Of a DNA stretch of 64,000 nucleotides, positions 51,701 through 64,000 are shown in pieces. This DNA is from Acanthornis magna (Eukaryota > Chordata > Aves > Passeriformes > Acanthizidae). The position numbers and the translations under genes were made by a program. The stretch's first letter is position 1. Each line of letters opens with the position of its first letter. Under the pieces are notes generated by a model. The model made no database searches. It saw only the letters and a program-made list of their open reading frames with translations, and was not told the origin of the DNA. Location: the NCBI GenBank assembly GCA_036785705.1, contig JAWUZG010000005.1, positions 3,471,501-3,535,500 on the forward strand, in the 5' to 3' direction.

Positions 51701-53288
51701 CTTGAAACACATCATTTCACTTAATATAATTTTTTTTCAAAGCATAAAATACACCACAGGCAAATGTAAAGAAATCACAGTGACAGTGTACAATCCCTGA
51801 GTCCTACAGTCGCTTTGTTTTCAAATTTAACAGTTAATTTTTTCCATCAGTCATTTGAACAGATGATAAGTGGGAAGGGATTTTAGTCATAAAAACTATC
51901 ATTTGTAAAGGCCTCATTTAAATATGCCTTAATTAGCATTTTCATAACTGAGTTATCAGGTTTCCATTAAACTCTGAAATTCTCACTTCTGTTCCCACTG
52001 GACAGATGTCCACATTGCAAAAATAAAAACTGTACAAAATCTTACAACACTAGAGTTGGCAGTAGCTGGAAAACAGTCTGGGAAGAGAGAATGAACGGGG
52101 AGAGCCAATCTTTTACCACCGTTTTCTGCACTGAATCCAACCATTGAGACAGTGTGAGAAAGTTGGTACTATCGGTAAATAGAAAGTTTCTTGAGCGAGC
52201 AAAAGACAGGACTCCCGTCCTTTTGGCAAGTCAAGCTGATATATTCAATTTTTACTATGCTAAAGAAAAGGAAATAAACAGAAACTCGGAAAAGTTACAG
52301 AATTTCTCAAACTTTTTTCCCTGAAGATTATATCACATCTAAGAAATGAAGATGACATTCCTGGGCAGTCTTGGAATGATCCAGATCTGGCACGCTTTGC
52401 GGAACTGCTCTTTCCCAAGACAGAAATGTACTGAACTTTCTTCCTTCACTGGAACTACAATGTTTAGAAAAAAATCCAAACCCATGAAATTCAAACCCAT
52501 TCTAGTCCAAAATTCAAAAGGAATAATCTGCAGTCAAGTTAAAAAGCAAAAAGCAAAATACATATAGCACTTAAAAATTATATAAACAACCTTTTTCTTC
52601 TTTCGAGCTCCAGTACAGAGAATATTCAGCTATAATCATTGCTTTGGAAAGTACATGATTTATAGCGCACAAAATACTTTGAAAAATAAAAAAGCCCTCA
52701 AAATACATTTTCTCCACTCAACAAAGAAGAAATATCAGGCTCAATCAGGACATTGCAGCATTATTTGCAGCAATCATGATAAGTCAATTTTGGCTTAAAC
52801 CATGATTGTTATAAACACTCACAAAACATATTATTTCCCAGATGGCAATCTTACTCAAGCAAATACATCAAACTTCTGTTCCATTATTATCAAATAAGGA
52901 TAAGCTTGTCACTGGGATAACTCCCGGTAGTTAAACACACCCTCCTCTGTAACCAACACTATGGTTTGTGCTCTTTGAGCCCTCTTTTTCCAGGGCCAAG
53001 ACTTGGCGAGAAATGCCTCGGTTTCCCTGTGAAGCTGAACCCTTCCCAAGAGGAGGAGGTGGCAGCTGGTGGTTTGGGATGGACTCCCAGCTGTAGAGGT
53101 GGGACATGAGTGAAGCAGGCACAGGGCTGCTGAGGCTCTGATAGAAATGCACCGTGGCTTTGAGCCGTGACACAGTACAGAAGAGAGCACAGACACTACG
53201 GACTGAATTAATTCTGTACATGGAGGCATAGACAGACATACTTGTGGGTTGTCCACGGCACAGCAAACTCTGGCTGGCTGCAAAAAGA
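45731..53288. other. Unique non-coding sequence without recognised genes
   Basis: Single-copy DNA with moderately GC-rich patches at about 46320-46560, 48970-49160, 51190-51450 and 52960-53280. None of the open frames (up to 124 codons) is recognisable. An A-rich stretch lies at about 48680-48780. A splice-bounded segment at 48830-48938 and a small duplication at 50749-50792 are described separately. The 69-codon frame at 47584-47793 ends in a hydrophobic stretch of about 20 residues, but nothing else supports it as a gene. Confidence 0.5.
50749..50792. repeat. Imperfect 22-bp tandem duplication
   Basis: A 22-base unit starting CTGTATCA at 50749 is repeated at 50771 with three differences. 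It is a small local duplication in non-coding DNA. Confidence 0.75.
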
Positions 53289-53350
53289 CCTGGCTGCTAA
53301 TGCTGACTCTGCCATTGATTTGCTCTGTGACCTGAGGCTATTCACTAATG
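53289..53350 (+). repeat. MIR-like SINE trace
   Basis: The phrase 'ctctgccattgatttgctct' followed by 'gtgacctgaggctattcact' matches, with decay, the central and 3' part of the ancient MIR/CORE-SINE family, in which 'ctctgccac' precedes 'gctgtgtgaccttgggcaag'. The tRNA-like head is not visible. The match is short and old, so other SINEs with a shared core remain possible. Confidence 0.45.
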
Positions 53351-56300
53351 CCAAAATCTCCCACCTTAGGCACCTTATTCATATTTAAACCCTTGAACAG
53401 TGACCTGATTTCCAAGGTTGAGCATGCACCACCCCCACTGAAGTTACAGGTAACTCTGTGCATATTAATATCGGAAACCAAATTTAGGTTAATTTTGGAA
53501 AAATTCAGCCATGACCACTCTTGTCTGAACCAACAGTGTTCCCCATGAACCCAGTGTTTTAGTGCTTCAGAACAGAAAAACTCCTGTCAAGAAAGGATGA
53601 GAGATAACTCAAAAGGCAAAGGGTCTGCATTTCTTGGTATAGAATCCATCCATACATATGGATATATGCACATAAATATATATATTTTTTCATATACAAC
53701 TGTACCTATACAGGAAGATTTTGAGGAAATTATGAGAAGTAGGAGGGAACATTCAACAGAACCTTTAAGACAGGGAAAAGTGCAGTGAAAATCCTCCTGG
53801 GAGTCACAAGGAGGATACAGCAATGCTGCAGCTTGCCTTCTTTTTCCCTTGAATTTCTTCCAAGACTCTTTAGGTATCTGATTAATTACAGGGGTGAAGA
53901 CAAAACCAGGAGGCAGTAGCTTAACTCTCTTCCTGGCTGGATGGAATTCTTTCAGCAAATGATTACTTCGGGGCTCCATGCTGCTCCTTTTTGCAGCATG
54001 CCATGGAAATAAGGAATGGCTTTTCAGGAAGCTGTAGCTCACAGGCTGGGAAGCACAGAGTGGATGCCTTAACAGGGAGGTGGACACGAGTTTCCCTGCA
54101 AGTTCCAGGGATAAGGCAGCTCACATGAACAGGCTTTGCCTCCTCCACAGCCTCTCCCTTTCCTTTGGGCCCCTGCCTTTCTCCCAAGAGCATTATCAGG
54201 TGTGCATAAACCAGGCTGGAGATGAAATGCATATTTTTAAGATCAGTTAATTCTTATCATCTGCTGTGTGTTTTAAAATAAAATTTTCTATAGTCCCATA
54301 CTTCATACAGAAATATCATCAAGTAAGGAAGCCTCCAGTTCAGGGACTTGATGCTTTTAATAACATTTGCCAAGCAACAATCCAGACACCCTGGCTTCCA
54401 TTTTAAGATGTTCCTGTGCCTCTGGAGAGAGGACACAATCATGGAGTTATAAAGGCACCTTAGGACATTGTCTAAAATAGTCATTATATGTGATTTTTAG
54501 TCCAAGTATTCACAGTTCTAAGTTTAATAGGCATTAAAGAAAAAATAAAAGTATTTTTACTCCTATGGAGAATTAAAATGTGAAGCCCTTGTTTCCTCTC
54601 ATGTCCATTTCCCCCTCCCTTCAGAGTCAGTCCTGAGGACAGTTCTGGAGTCCCAGTCAAGTGTGAAAATTCACTCTACATCAGTGCCTCCAGCAGACCT
54701 CTGAAAGTTTCCATTCACTTTCCACAGTGTTTCCCAATAATGAGAGAAGTACTTAGGGCAGAAATAAAATTATCGAATATTTGAATGGAAGTACAACACG
54801 GGAGTGTGGCAGTTGCCCCGCCAGACGCTTGAGGTGACCTGAAGCACCTGGGCCTTGGTTTATACCAAACAGTGGGACCATGTGCATGTTAAGGAAGAGG
54901 GAAAGGAAAACCAGGCAGGCCATCATCTTGGTTCAGCCTCTCTAACATCACCTTTAAGCTCTTTCCATGGCCTAAGTGCCCTCCTGAGCGAACTGTATCT
55001 TTAAAACCCAGATGTTCATTTGGGCACAGACGCTGTCATCGCATCGCTATTCAGACTCCATCGTGCAATAAACTCACAACTTGGATTTCTCTGTGTTATG
55101 CTCATCTTTGATTAGGAGTTGCTCATGCTGAAGATATGCTCAGCAAGAAAAATTAACTCAAGTGACTTGCATTATTTATCAGCAGTAATTCGGATGTACA
55201 TTCATCATATGCTGCAAGTGGCACCACTACAGAGAAAACAAAATTAAAAATAGGACTTGCCTTCTCCAAAGGAAAAGGATTACCTTGTGTTGTCACCCAG
55301 GTGTGACATTTACCTTCTGCAATTGGTTTTTTCCAACTCCTGTGCCATGGAATAAGACTGGTTTCAAGTGAGCTAAAGCTATTTAGGGTGTCCCTGTGTC
55401 AAGCAAAAATCACACCTTAAGTCTTGGGCCAGATTGCACTTCTCTCAATGACACAGATTTAACACTAATTAGCTGTGGTCCTTGTTACATTTCAAAAGGC
55501 TTTATTTTCCTTTAATTTGATGACGTACCATAGAGAGAAATATTCACATCATCTACCTTAGCAGAAGCAGGTCTCCTAAATAATCTATAAAAATAAGAAG
55601 GGTCCCAGATGGGTACTCTGTTGACTCTTGCAAGCAGCTCATATCCGGAATTTGCACACTTAAGTCAGCTGCTGAAAATGGACAGTGTGAAAAGGCCATA
55701 TTGTGCAGAAATCTTCCGCACTAATTTCTTACCTCTCAAAAAATTCACATTTCTTTCAAGATCTTTAAAAAGCAGCTTTGTTATCACAACATAAGAAATA
55801 ATTAATGGTCATAGAAAGTCTCTCAGCAGCAGCATTTCCATATTTCAAACAAGCTGCAGCACCAACAATAGAAATACCACATCCTGATTTGCCATTTTGG
55901 AGCTTGAGTTTAGTGGGAAACAGTGCAAAAACCAAGAAGGCTGATGAGTTAGAGTCAAAACAATATTCTGACAAACACAGAACTGTGTGACTTTGCCGGT
56001 TTTAATTTCTGAACTGATGTCGTGGTCAAGGTCATACAGGGCAACATGGACAAACACTTACTGATACTTCTCTACACACTGACAGCATGTAAACAGCAAA
56101 CATTTAGGAGATTATTAAAGACCTCTTAAAAAAAAAAAACCTCAAACCAAAAAAAACCCCTGCAAAACTGTATTTTTATCTTTGAGAAAATTTTGCACAG
56201 TGGGACAGCAACATTAACTACTCAAAATTAGTAGCATGAAAATCAAAAATTCATATATATTCTAATGCCAGAACGCAGGTGGCAGCTTAATCAACCATAT

Positions 56301-59300
56301 GTGTACTCACAGATTTCCCTGTCAAGGTTATGAACATTTAAAGGCATTTGCAACCCCTGACATCCACCAGGAAACATTTCCAGATGAAGCCTTGGACTCC
56401 TGTCACCCTGGAGCCCAGACAGCAGAATGGACCTGACTTTAAGTATTCTGTCCTAAAACAATTAATTCAGTGCCATGGCTGATGCTTAAACAGTCCTGCT
56501 TCTCCACTGAAGCTGGGATCATCTCTTGGAGAGGGTATAAACCCTTTTTTTTTTTTTCAGATGAATTCTCTCCTCCTTTTTTAATGGCTGTTTTTTTGCT
56601 TCACCCAGGGGTTTGGCTTATTTTGCGTGGCTGATTTTCCACGCAGGCTCAGATAGGGATTGCTCTCCGTAGGCACATGGAAACTGTGGTGGCACCAGGA
56701 CCACAGGGAACAGAGGATCTGTGTCTGGATCTGCATGTGAAATATCAGTTCCCTATCTCACCATGTGTTTTCTCCATGTGCCACCAGACCTTGTCATTGT
56801 GTATCACCATACATGATTTCCAAAGACAGCAGATACTTTGTTCCGTGATTTTCATTTGGTTAATACCAGCAAAAAAAATACTGTTTAGCAAAATAAACAC
56901 GATGAAGTAAAATATTTCACATTACATGAAGGGCAAAAAAGGAGTATTTCAGCAAGGTTTCCACACTGTTGGGAAGAAGAAGAAAGTAAAAGAAACTATT
57001 CTCACCAACACCCTGAGAAGGCTGACACTCTCTTACACTTAGAGAATTAAGGATTTATCACTTTTTACAGCATTAAGTACTTCTGTCTTTTCCTCCCCCA
57101 TTCTAACACCAATACTACACCACTGAAAAGACCACTTTGGCTTCTTGAATGTTTTTTGCTAATTTTTATTGTGTATAGTATAGTATTAGGATAGTTTAGG
57201 AAACTAAGACTTACAGTCTAGGAATCTGAGGTTTCAAGATTTCTACAAAAATGTTCAAGTATGTTTTAAAAGATGAGAAAGTTAAATAAAGTACATCACC
57301 ATTCTCTACTTCTATCTCAACCATAATTGCACTGAAAAATTCTTATCACTTCAATAACTAATAGTATCTTATCATGTAAATGCTTCTACATGAAAATTAA
57401 GATCTCTGTTTGCCTTCGAGTAAATTTTAAAGAGTTGTCTTTAATAAAACAGAATAAAGCAAAGAGACGTCAAGTATCATCTCTTAACTACCAAGTACCC
57501 CCCTGCTTACACAAAATTATACAGGATTAGTTTGCCTGGCAGTTTTAAAGCTACAATCTGGACTTTGTCAACTTTTTGGCACTAAAATTCCAATGAAACC
57601 CAAGAAGATTACAGCTGGCGGTGTCACTTTAATAGCAACTTTGCTGAGCAGCCTTCCAGAGAGTTCAGCTTCACCTGATATAAACCCCTGGATTGGGAAG
57701 GCTGCAAACTGGGAGCGTGGGGACTGCCAAGGACTGAGGCCACCTACGGCAGGGAGTGACAGCGTTCCCACAGTCTGTTTGGCTCCCGAAATGCAGCGCC
57801 AGCAGCACTGGAGTAACGGGCGAGTGAGCTGCTGCTGCCAGAGCTCCCCTGGGAATGGGGTGGCACGGAGAGCTGTGACCTGACTGCGCTCTGTGGACAT
57901 CTCTGCATTACCTACTTCTCTTCTTAGGGCTTTTTTCCCTGATCAAATCCAAACTGATTCACCTCCACATGCTGTAAGCAGAGGAAACTTCATTTCTCTG
58001 CTCAGGGAGGGAAACAGGACAAATAAGATGGGCAGACAAACAAGGGGGCACTGGTAGAGCCCAGGAGGGACAACTGCTGCACCTTCTGGTGGCACGACAC
58101 ACAGACCACTCTCCTTAATTGCATCAGAAGCTTCTGGCAAAAGTTTTGCTCCCTGGAATTCTTCTTTGAATTCTGCCTCTATTTTGGACTTGTGCTTTAA
58201 AAGTAAAATTCAGCAGTGACAGCACATTGCTGGCTGATTTATAGAACAGTTGGTATAACTTCCCAAACAGGGTTACAGTGCTTAAGATTCAGGGCCAATT
58301 TTTGTTCTTATAAAACTGTTCATCCTTTCCCCAAACACCCTCAGGAAGGAACTCCAGCAGTGTCCAAAAGTAGCAGGATGGAGCAGCTCCAGGCTTGCCT
58401 CGCAGTGGGCTTCACAAAGCAGAAGGGTGGGAAAGAAACCGAACTCGAGATACAGTCCCTGAGCCACAGCTCTGAATGGAAACTCTGCCTGAATCCAGGC
58501 TTGCCAGAATATCTCCCCAGCCTTTAACACACAAACAATATCAGTGATAGGAGGACAAAAAAGAAGAACCCGGTGTAACTGGGACTGGAGGAAACACTTC
58601 TCCCAGCCTAATGTTCGGCCTTGAATGAGCATAAAGAAGGATTTCTTATTTCAATCTATGCTGGATGAAGAAAATTAAACAATTTTTAAAAGGCAAGCTT
58701 ATAAAAGCCTAGAAATGCACCCTTAGAATGAGCTACATGAGCGACAGATCTAAGAAGTCTGAATTTTCTGTTTCAAAGACTATATATTTTCATCTCTATC
58801 CCCAGTAAGGGCAAGAGAAACAGTTATCAAAAGGAGAAAGGAAAAAAAAAAAAGCAGCAGCAAAGGATAATGCATAATTCAGAGTCAGAAGTATTGGCCC
58901 TTGCCAGCTGGACAGCTACAGTAATCTCTCCAGTGGTTTATTCAGAATTTCCTCAAGTGAAAGACGACGGTTTGTTAAAAATGACACCTTAGGGATGCAT
59001 ATATAATCCCTCTCTGACTTCCATGTCATGTTTCCTCAGTTTACTTCAAGTCAAAATACATTTCTTTCCCTTGCTCCCAGCCCTGTAAGGTCAGCCCTGC
59101 TAATGAAAATCAAGCTGTCTTTTTTCTGCTATCAACAATAGTCAGATAACAAAATACAGGTTCTGAACTTGGCATGTTTAGTGTTGGGGATGATGCATAA
59201 GCCGAGAGCAGACAGTTTCATTTTCTTTCAGCTGGGCTGACCCTACATAGAGAGAACTGGGAGAAAAAAACCCCCAAAACAACAAAAAACTTTTAGTTTT

Positions 59301-60168
59301 GATTAGTAGTAAAAGAGTTGAGCAAACATGACGTGACACAGATGTCAGAGTGCATAATATAACTGCACGAACTGCAGTAATATCAAGAGAATGTAAAGAA
59401 ATGTTAAAATCTGTGTAACCAACCTTTGGAATGCAGTTTATCATCTTTCATGTCTTAATTACAGACATTAATACACTGATCAGAGACAAAATCAGAAAGA
59501 AAATCAGGAAAGATGCCGACACCTACACCACTGTTTGCCTTTTTCTCTTCTATGTAGCTTCCAAAGCACACTTTTGAAGCTTTATAGCACATGGCACAAA
59601 CTTCCTGACAACCAGAATAAAATAGCACTCCACTGCTGGAATTTGTCTGTGCCAGGGTGTGTAGAAGAACATCAGGGCTTGTTGTGGGTGACCCATAAAA
59701 CGGCAGCGCACCCGTAACGTTTTAGAACCTCACTGAAACAACTGTGCAATTACAGAACTTCCAATGGCAAGCAGGGTTTAAAGTTATCATGTAACAGCAT
59801 GAAATTACACAGAAATTACAGTTTAGTGGTGCTGCTAGTTTGCAGCTGATCGGGAGGCCTGTACCATGCCCTCCGGTGGGGAAAACTGGTGCCATGGCTA
59901 ATTATAAAACAAAAAATTGGCATTGCCCTGAGGCATCGCTGCACTGCTGCTCTGCCTCCCAACTGGGAGCAGGCAGGACCAGCAATCCATCACCTCTGCT
60001 GTATCCTGAGACGCACGGGGCAATCTCAGCTACCACTGGGCACTCAGCAGGGCTGTGCTTGGGGCTGCAGCGACTCTTCTTCTGGGCTAGAAGGACAAAC
60101 TCCAAATGTCCTGCCCGTGCTCAGAGCAGGCTGAGAGTGTAGGGAGGGCACTGAAGGAAAAGAGAGTG
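53351..60168. other. Unique non-coding sequence
   Basis: AT-rich DNA with GC-richer patches at about 57600-57890, 58330-58510 and 59870-60130. The 166-codon minus frame at 53587-54087 and the smaller overlapping frames show no recognisable domain. An A run lies at 56128-56139 and T runs near 56547. An old repeat scrap lies at 55424-55480. Confidence 0.5.
55424..55480. repeat. Possible old amniote interspersed-repeat scrap
   Basis: The phrase 'ttgggccagattgcacttct' followed by 'tgacacagatttaacac' resembles the same family of ancient repeat ends as at 7219, where 'gggccagattctg' is followed by a block ending in a TTTAA-containing motif. Assignment is from memory and tentative. Confidence 0.35.
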
Positions 60169-60430
60169 CTTTGGGTTGGAAGGAACCTTAAAGATCATCT
60201 AATCCACCCCCTGCCATGGGCAGGGACACCTTCCACTAGCCCAGGTTGCTCCAAGCCCCGTCCAGCCTGGCCCTGGACACTTCCAGGGATCCAGGGGCAG
60301 CCACAGCTTCTCTGGGCACCTGTGCCAGGGCCTGCCCACCCTCACAGCCAGGAATTCCTTCCCAATATCCAATCTGACCCTGCCCACTGTGACTTTAGAA
60401 CCATTGCCCTGTCCTGCCATTACCTGCTCG
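60169..60430 (-). mobile_element. CR1 LINE, 3'-end fragment (antisense on plus)
   Basis: Read on the minus strand, this is the 3' end of an avian CR1 element. The 3' end lies at the low coordinate, shown by 'tttgggttggaaggaacctt' near 60169, 'catgggcagggacaccttcc' near 60215, and 'ttctctgggcacctgtgcca' near 60308, in the expected order. It is a 5'-truncated piece of about 260 bp. It shares the sub-family wording 'gcaggccctggcacaggtgc' (minus strand) with the copy at 4068-4552, so both probably come from closely related CR1 subfamilies. No intact reading frame is present. Confidence 0.95.
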
Positions 60431-60909
60431 TAAATAATTAGACACATCTTCCTTCCCATATTCATCTGACTCCAAAAAATAAATTTTAGTTACTTTTATG
60501 TAGGATAAGAATATGATTTATCTGACAAAATCAATTTCCTTTTCTCTTGAATTTGATAATTCCTCATAGAAATCAAAACCACTCCCCTAAAAAGTCTGAA
60601 ACTTTAATTCTTTAGAGTATATCCATTCACAAAACATCCACTAAACTCAACAGGAATTTGGGTTATGGAGGTGTTCCAGCAGAAGGTTTTAAATAGACAC
60701 TGACTGCACAGAATGTGCACCAGCACAGGGAAAAGAAATACTCATCTGTGAGGGACTATTGCAGCTCAGCTACTTCACTCTTCTAAATATAGAGTGCCCA
60801 GGATCTGCTGGGGTTAGGTATCGATGCTCTCAGCTTAATTTTAAAATCACTGATATTTATTTTGATTATTTTTATGATAGTCTTGGACTTCCTCCAAGAG
60901 CTACACAGC

Positions 60910-60940
60910 TTTTTCTTTTTTCTTTTTTTTTTTTTTTTTT
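60910..60940. repeat. T-rich homopolymer tract
   Basis: Thirty-one bases are T except for two C residues. It is followed by CAG, so it also looks like a splice acceptor (ending at 60943), but no exon-like sequence follows. Confidence 0.88.
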
Positions 60941-62107
60941 CAGTAGGAAGATTTGCAGGGAATTTTAAGACATTCTTAAATGAATGAGGGGCAAAGGGAG
61001 ACCCTGTACTCATAATAAATGGTGGGGAAAACCTCTAAAAATCAGTTTGTTTGTGGGAATTGCATATATGCCAAATTAAGGCAGGAATAACAAAGGAAAC
61101 ATGCTCTATATGCTGCAGTTCTCATAAGTTATGATGAATTGTCTCCTGCTTCCTATGACTGCCAAAAAATCTGTATTTTTGACTCTGTTCACAGTCAGAA
61201 CTGTGAGCACATGACTCACCCATACAAGGTGGCAACCACTGAGGTTTTATTGGTGATGTTTTCCCAAACCATGCAAACATTCTGGGGGCTCAGACTCCCA
61301 GCATATGCTGGCTCCTTGTTTGCTTCTGTTCCCTGAGAAAGGAAAACAGCTCTGCCATCTCTCGCTCTGAAGTTCCGTGTCCTGCAGGTCTCCTTTCTCC
61401 TGACCCAGGCCGCCCCTGCTGTGGGAGTTCCCAGCAGGACGCGCTGATGCCATCTGACAAGTTTTGTGCTTATCCACAGAACTCGGCGACCTGAAGTGGC
61501 GAGGACAGAGCCTTTCCCGCAGGGAGCCCCCAATGCCTGGGAAAGGGGCTCTGCCTGCCTGTCCCTTCCCCAGCACTGCCCAGGGACTCCTCCAGACTGC
61601 GAGCCCAGCCAGACGCTCACCTGGGCGAGCCGGGCTGAGCCAGCCCCAGGGTTGTTAAATCCGAAGCAAACCCATCCCTGCACGTGTTGGAATCTGCATG
61701 AGAGAAACTGGGATTTCAGTACCAGGTCGCAGGAAGTCACTATCAGCCCCAAAAGGCTCATTAGCAGCTGTTCTGAGCATGGATTTTTCCTGGGTTCATG
61801 CTCATTTTTCCAACTGTAACACCAGATTCTCTGTCAAAAGAGAGCAGAGCTTTTTGACTCTCCACACTAGCCTGACTGAAGGTAAACCTCTTGGAAACTT
61901 TCCTCAATAAGGAAAGAAATACTACTTTTATTACCTGAACATTTAAAGTTTTTTCCCTTCCCAAACTGAGAACCAGGAATACTCAGCAATATCATTCAAC
62001 ACGAAAAACATTCATATTACGCTTCAAATACCAAATTCAACTGGTTTTCACGTTGCACTATTTAAAAAGTACCAAGGAAAATTTTCTTCACCCTCTTCAA
62101 TTCTCTT

Positions 62108-62117
62108 CCCCCCCCCC
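62108..62117. repeat. C10 homopolymer
   Basis: Ten consecutive C residues precede AGAAAAAAGG. The run is prone to length error in sequencing. Confidence 0.95.
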
Positions 62118-62656
62118 AGAAAAAAGGTTTCTACACTGCTTGTTACATTTAACACAGGAGTTCAGCCTCTGGGATAAAAGTTGGAGCAAGTACTGCATGA
62201 GAAAACTGGGAGCTATAATGTAAGAGCTTTGTAAAACCATCCGTAAAGTTTATAAACACGACATAAATTTTAATACATGTGTGACGATATGTGCAACACA
62301 CTCATGCAAAAAAACACCTTTGAAGTTCACTGGGGGCAGCTTGACTCTGATTTCGCCAAGTTTTACAAAGTCACATTTTCTTGTATGGAATGACTTTAAA
62401 AATGGGATGGTGAGATATGGCAGTGGATGTAGAATGACCTGACCCATGGAAATAGATTCCAGGCGCAGGTAATCAAATATGGTGATGGACTAGCCTCTCC
62501 AGCTCTCGCAGGCCACTATTTCCATGGCAAACGCCTCGGTGGGCAGGGATGCAACTCCTAGGAACAAACAACCAAAAGAAACTGGCAACAAAAAATGCTT
62601 CCTGGGAACCCCTGCAGGGAAGTACAAATGGCACAGCTAACAATTCAGTCACCCTA

Positions 62657-62700
62657 CAAGCATTTAGGCTGGAAAAGACCTTTGAGATCACGGAGTAAAA
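62657..62700 (-). mobile_element. Short CR1 3'-tail scrap
   Basis: The string 'catttaggctggaaaagacc' followed by 'tttgagatcacggagt' matches the reverse complement of the CR1 3' terminus, where the consensus reads 'catttaggttggaaaagacc' and then 'tttaagatcatcgagtccaa'. It is a small diverged remnant from an older subfamily than the copy at 60169. Confidence 0.7.
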
Positions 62701-64000
62701 CAGCCACTAGCGAGTTTATCGTGAGAATTGCCCAAATCCGAAAGAGCATCAGAAGAAACAAGCAGGAACTCGTGAAAACTCGTCAGACTCCGGCTATAAG
62801 AGGATTGCAGTAACCTTTTTATACTTCAGTGAGGATTTTACTGTCACTTCATTCAGAGTCAGTGAACACTCTCAGGATACACATTACAGCACTATCTGCT
62901 GAAGTGTTAGCATTGCTTTAAAAGCATAAATGGCAGGGATTTGCTGGTTTTCAGCAAGTATCACCATGGTGAAACTCTGTCGAGGAATCACACTAACACA
63001 GGCAGGGCTGGCATAATGTTTTACCTTGTGCTATCACCGGCAGCCTGTGGTTAGGTCAGGATCACACGGAATTGCTGTGAGGAGGTCAGAGTGGCACATC
63101 TTGCAATACTAATTCAACATCCCCCGCCAACGGGCAGGGAACAGGGCTGGAGCTCGGCAGCAGTACAGCACGAGCTGCATTGGCCGGGAGAACAACACAC
63201 AACGAGCCTGCATGCAAATACTGGAGCAGGGGAATGGATTTCGACCCCTTGAACGAGCCAGTCTTCGCTCCAGTGAGTTGCAAGGAGTCCAAGTGGGAGA
63301 GCTGAACTCCATAAATTGCCCTTCACTAAACCCCTCAATCTAAATTTGGCAGATGATCTGACCTGGTCAATACCCTGACAGCACATGGTATTTGCTATCT
63401 ATTTCTAGAAAATATACATCTTTGCAGAGCCTATTTAGAAGGGAGAGAGCCCATCCATTTCTGTCATGCAGAGAAAATGTTCTCAAATAAAAAGGAGCAA
63501 TGAGACTTTCCTTCTTGCTGCTTTGAAACTGGGCTCTTTCACCTTACTGATTTGATTGCCTATAATTTCATGTTTCCAAGATTTATAAATGTGCTGCAAA
63601 TGGAGGAAAACATTGCTACAAACACAGAGCTGTGCAGCACACTTCTAAACCCGGATCAGGCTTGCACTGATTCCCTTAATTCCACCTCCACACGTCATCA
63701 GTGGCAAACGCTTCTCAAATGCTTCAGAGGAGAAATCACACAGTGGGCGATTATGGTTCTCAGGGCAAGTTTCTTTTCAACTTTTACAAGTCATAGATTT
63801 TAACTAAGCACTAATTCTCCGAGGATGCTGCCAATATTGCTGCACATAGCTCTTTTCCCTTCACTCCAGACCCTTTTCCAAAGCTCCTTTGAAGGTATCT
63901 TTTAAGTCTCCCAAACACACCCCCTTTCCCCAGACGTGTCCCACCCTCATTACCTGTGCAAACCTCACTGAAGTCAGGAGGCTCCTCGTGTGCAAAGGAC
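62701..64000. other. Unique non-coding sequence to the window end
   Basis: Single-copy DNA. A GC-richer patch at about 63100-63300 holds overlapping short open frames on the minus strand that resemble nothing. The last 55 bases (about 63945-64000), with 'ctcactgaagtcaggaggct', may be another scrap of the ancient repeat seen at 26321, cut off by the window edge. Confidence 0.45.

Larger units (their letters stand above)
60431..62656. other. Unique sequence with a GC-rich patch and simple repeats
   Basis: Contains a T-rich tract at 60910-60940, a GC-rich CpG-bearing patch at about 61360-61660, and a C10 run. The patch keeps a 181-codon minus frame open (61216-61761) and several plus frames. 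They overlap one another and resemble no family, so composition is the simplest explanation. Confidence 0.5.

Noticed and set aside
53587..54087. 166-codon minus-strand frame
   Set aside because: No family resemblance, irregular composition, overlapping open frames on both strands.
60910..60943. T tract plus CAG as a splice acceptor
   Set aside because: The following sequence has stops soon after and no donor. It is better explained as a homopolymer tract.
61216..61761. 181-codon minus-strand frame
   Set aside because: It sits in a GC-rich patch where plus frames are also open. No recognisable domain, no splice or promoter context.

Overview
This window looks like nuclear DNA from a bird, most likely a songbird, and almost all of it is non-coding. 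Two things point to a bird: copies of the CR1 LINE with the typical avian 3' end (4068-4552 on plus, 60169-60430 on minus, and a scrap at 62657-62700), and an LTR-retroelement-like segment at 39258-39481 of a kind I recall from avian genomes. The songbird preference rests on recalled CR1 subfamily wording and is an inference. There is no bacterial-style gene packing, no operon, and no rRNA, tRNA or CRISPR array. No open frame resembles a protein family I recognise.

Layout. 1-4067: AT-rich unique sequence with a CpG-bearing block at 1315-1670. 4068-4552: CR1 fragment. 4553-9170: unique sequence with one old-repeat scrap. 9171-9216: pyrimidine tract. 9838-10990: the most striking feature, a GC-rich minisatellite of 78-96 bp units organised into a 356-bp higher-order repeat that appears twice in perfect tandem. 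It is followed by CpG-bearing unique sequence to about 11245. 13283-13353: ATT microsatellite, with a splice-bounded candidate exon just after it (13472-13570). 13571-39257: long unique AT-rich sequence with scattered old-repeat traces and homopolymer runs. 39258-39481: LTR-like repeat. 42284-42388: dense cluster of TAAT/ATTA homeodomain cores. 45548-45730: the densest CpG block, with a 20-bp direct duplication and a GTGAGC donor-like site. 45731-64000: unique sequence with a MIR-like SINE trace, old amniote repeat scraps and the two minus-strand CR1 pieces.

The best overall reading is an intergenic gene desert or a very long intron. If genes are present, only isolated candidate exons can be seen, none with confident coding content. 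I found no clear new biological system. The observations most worth checking are the minisatellite's higher-order structure, the CpG/donor block at 45.5 kb, the homeodomain-site cluster and the few splice-bounded open segments.
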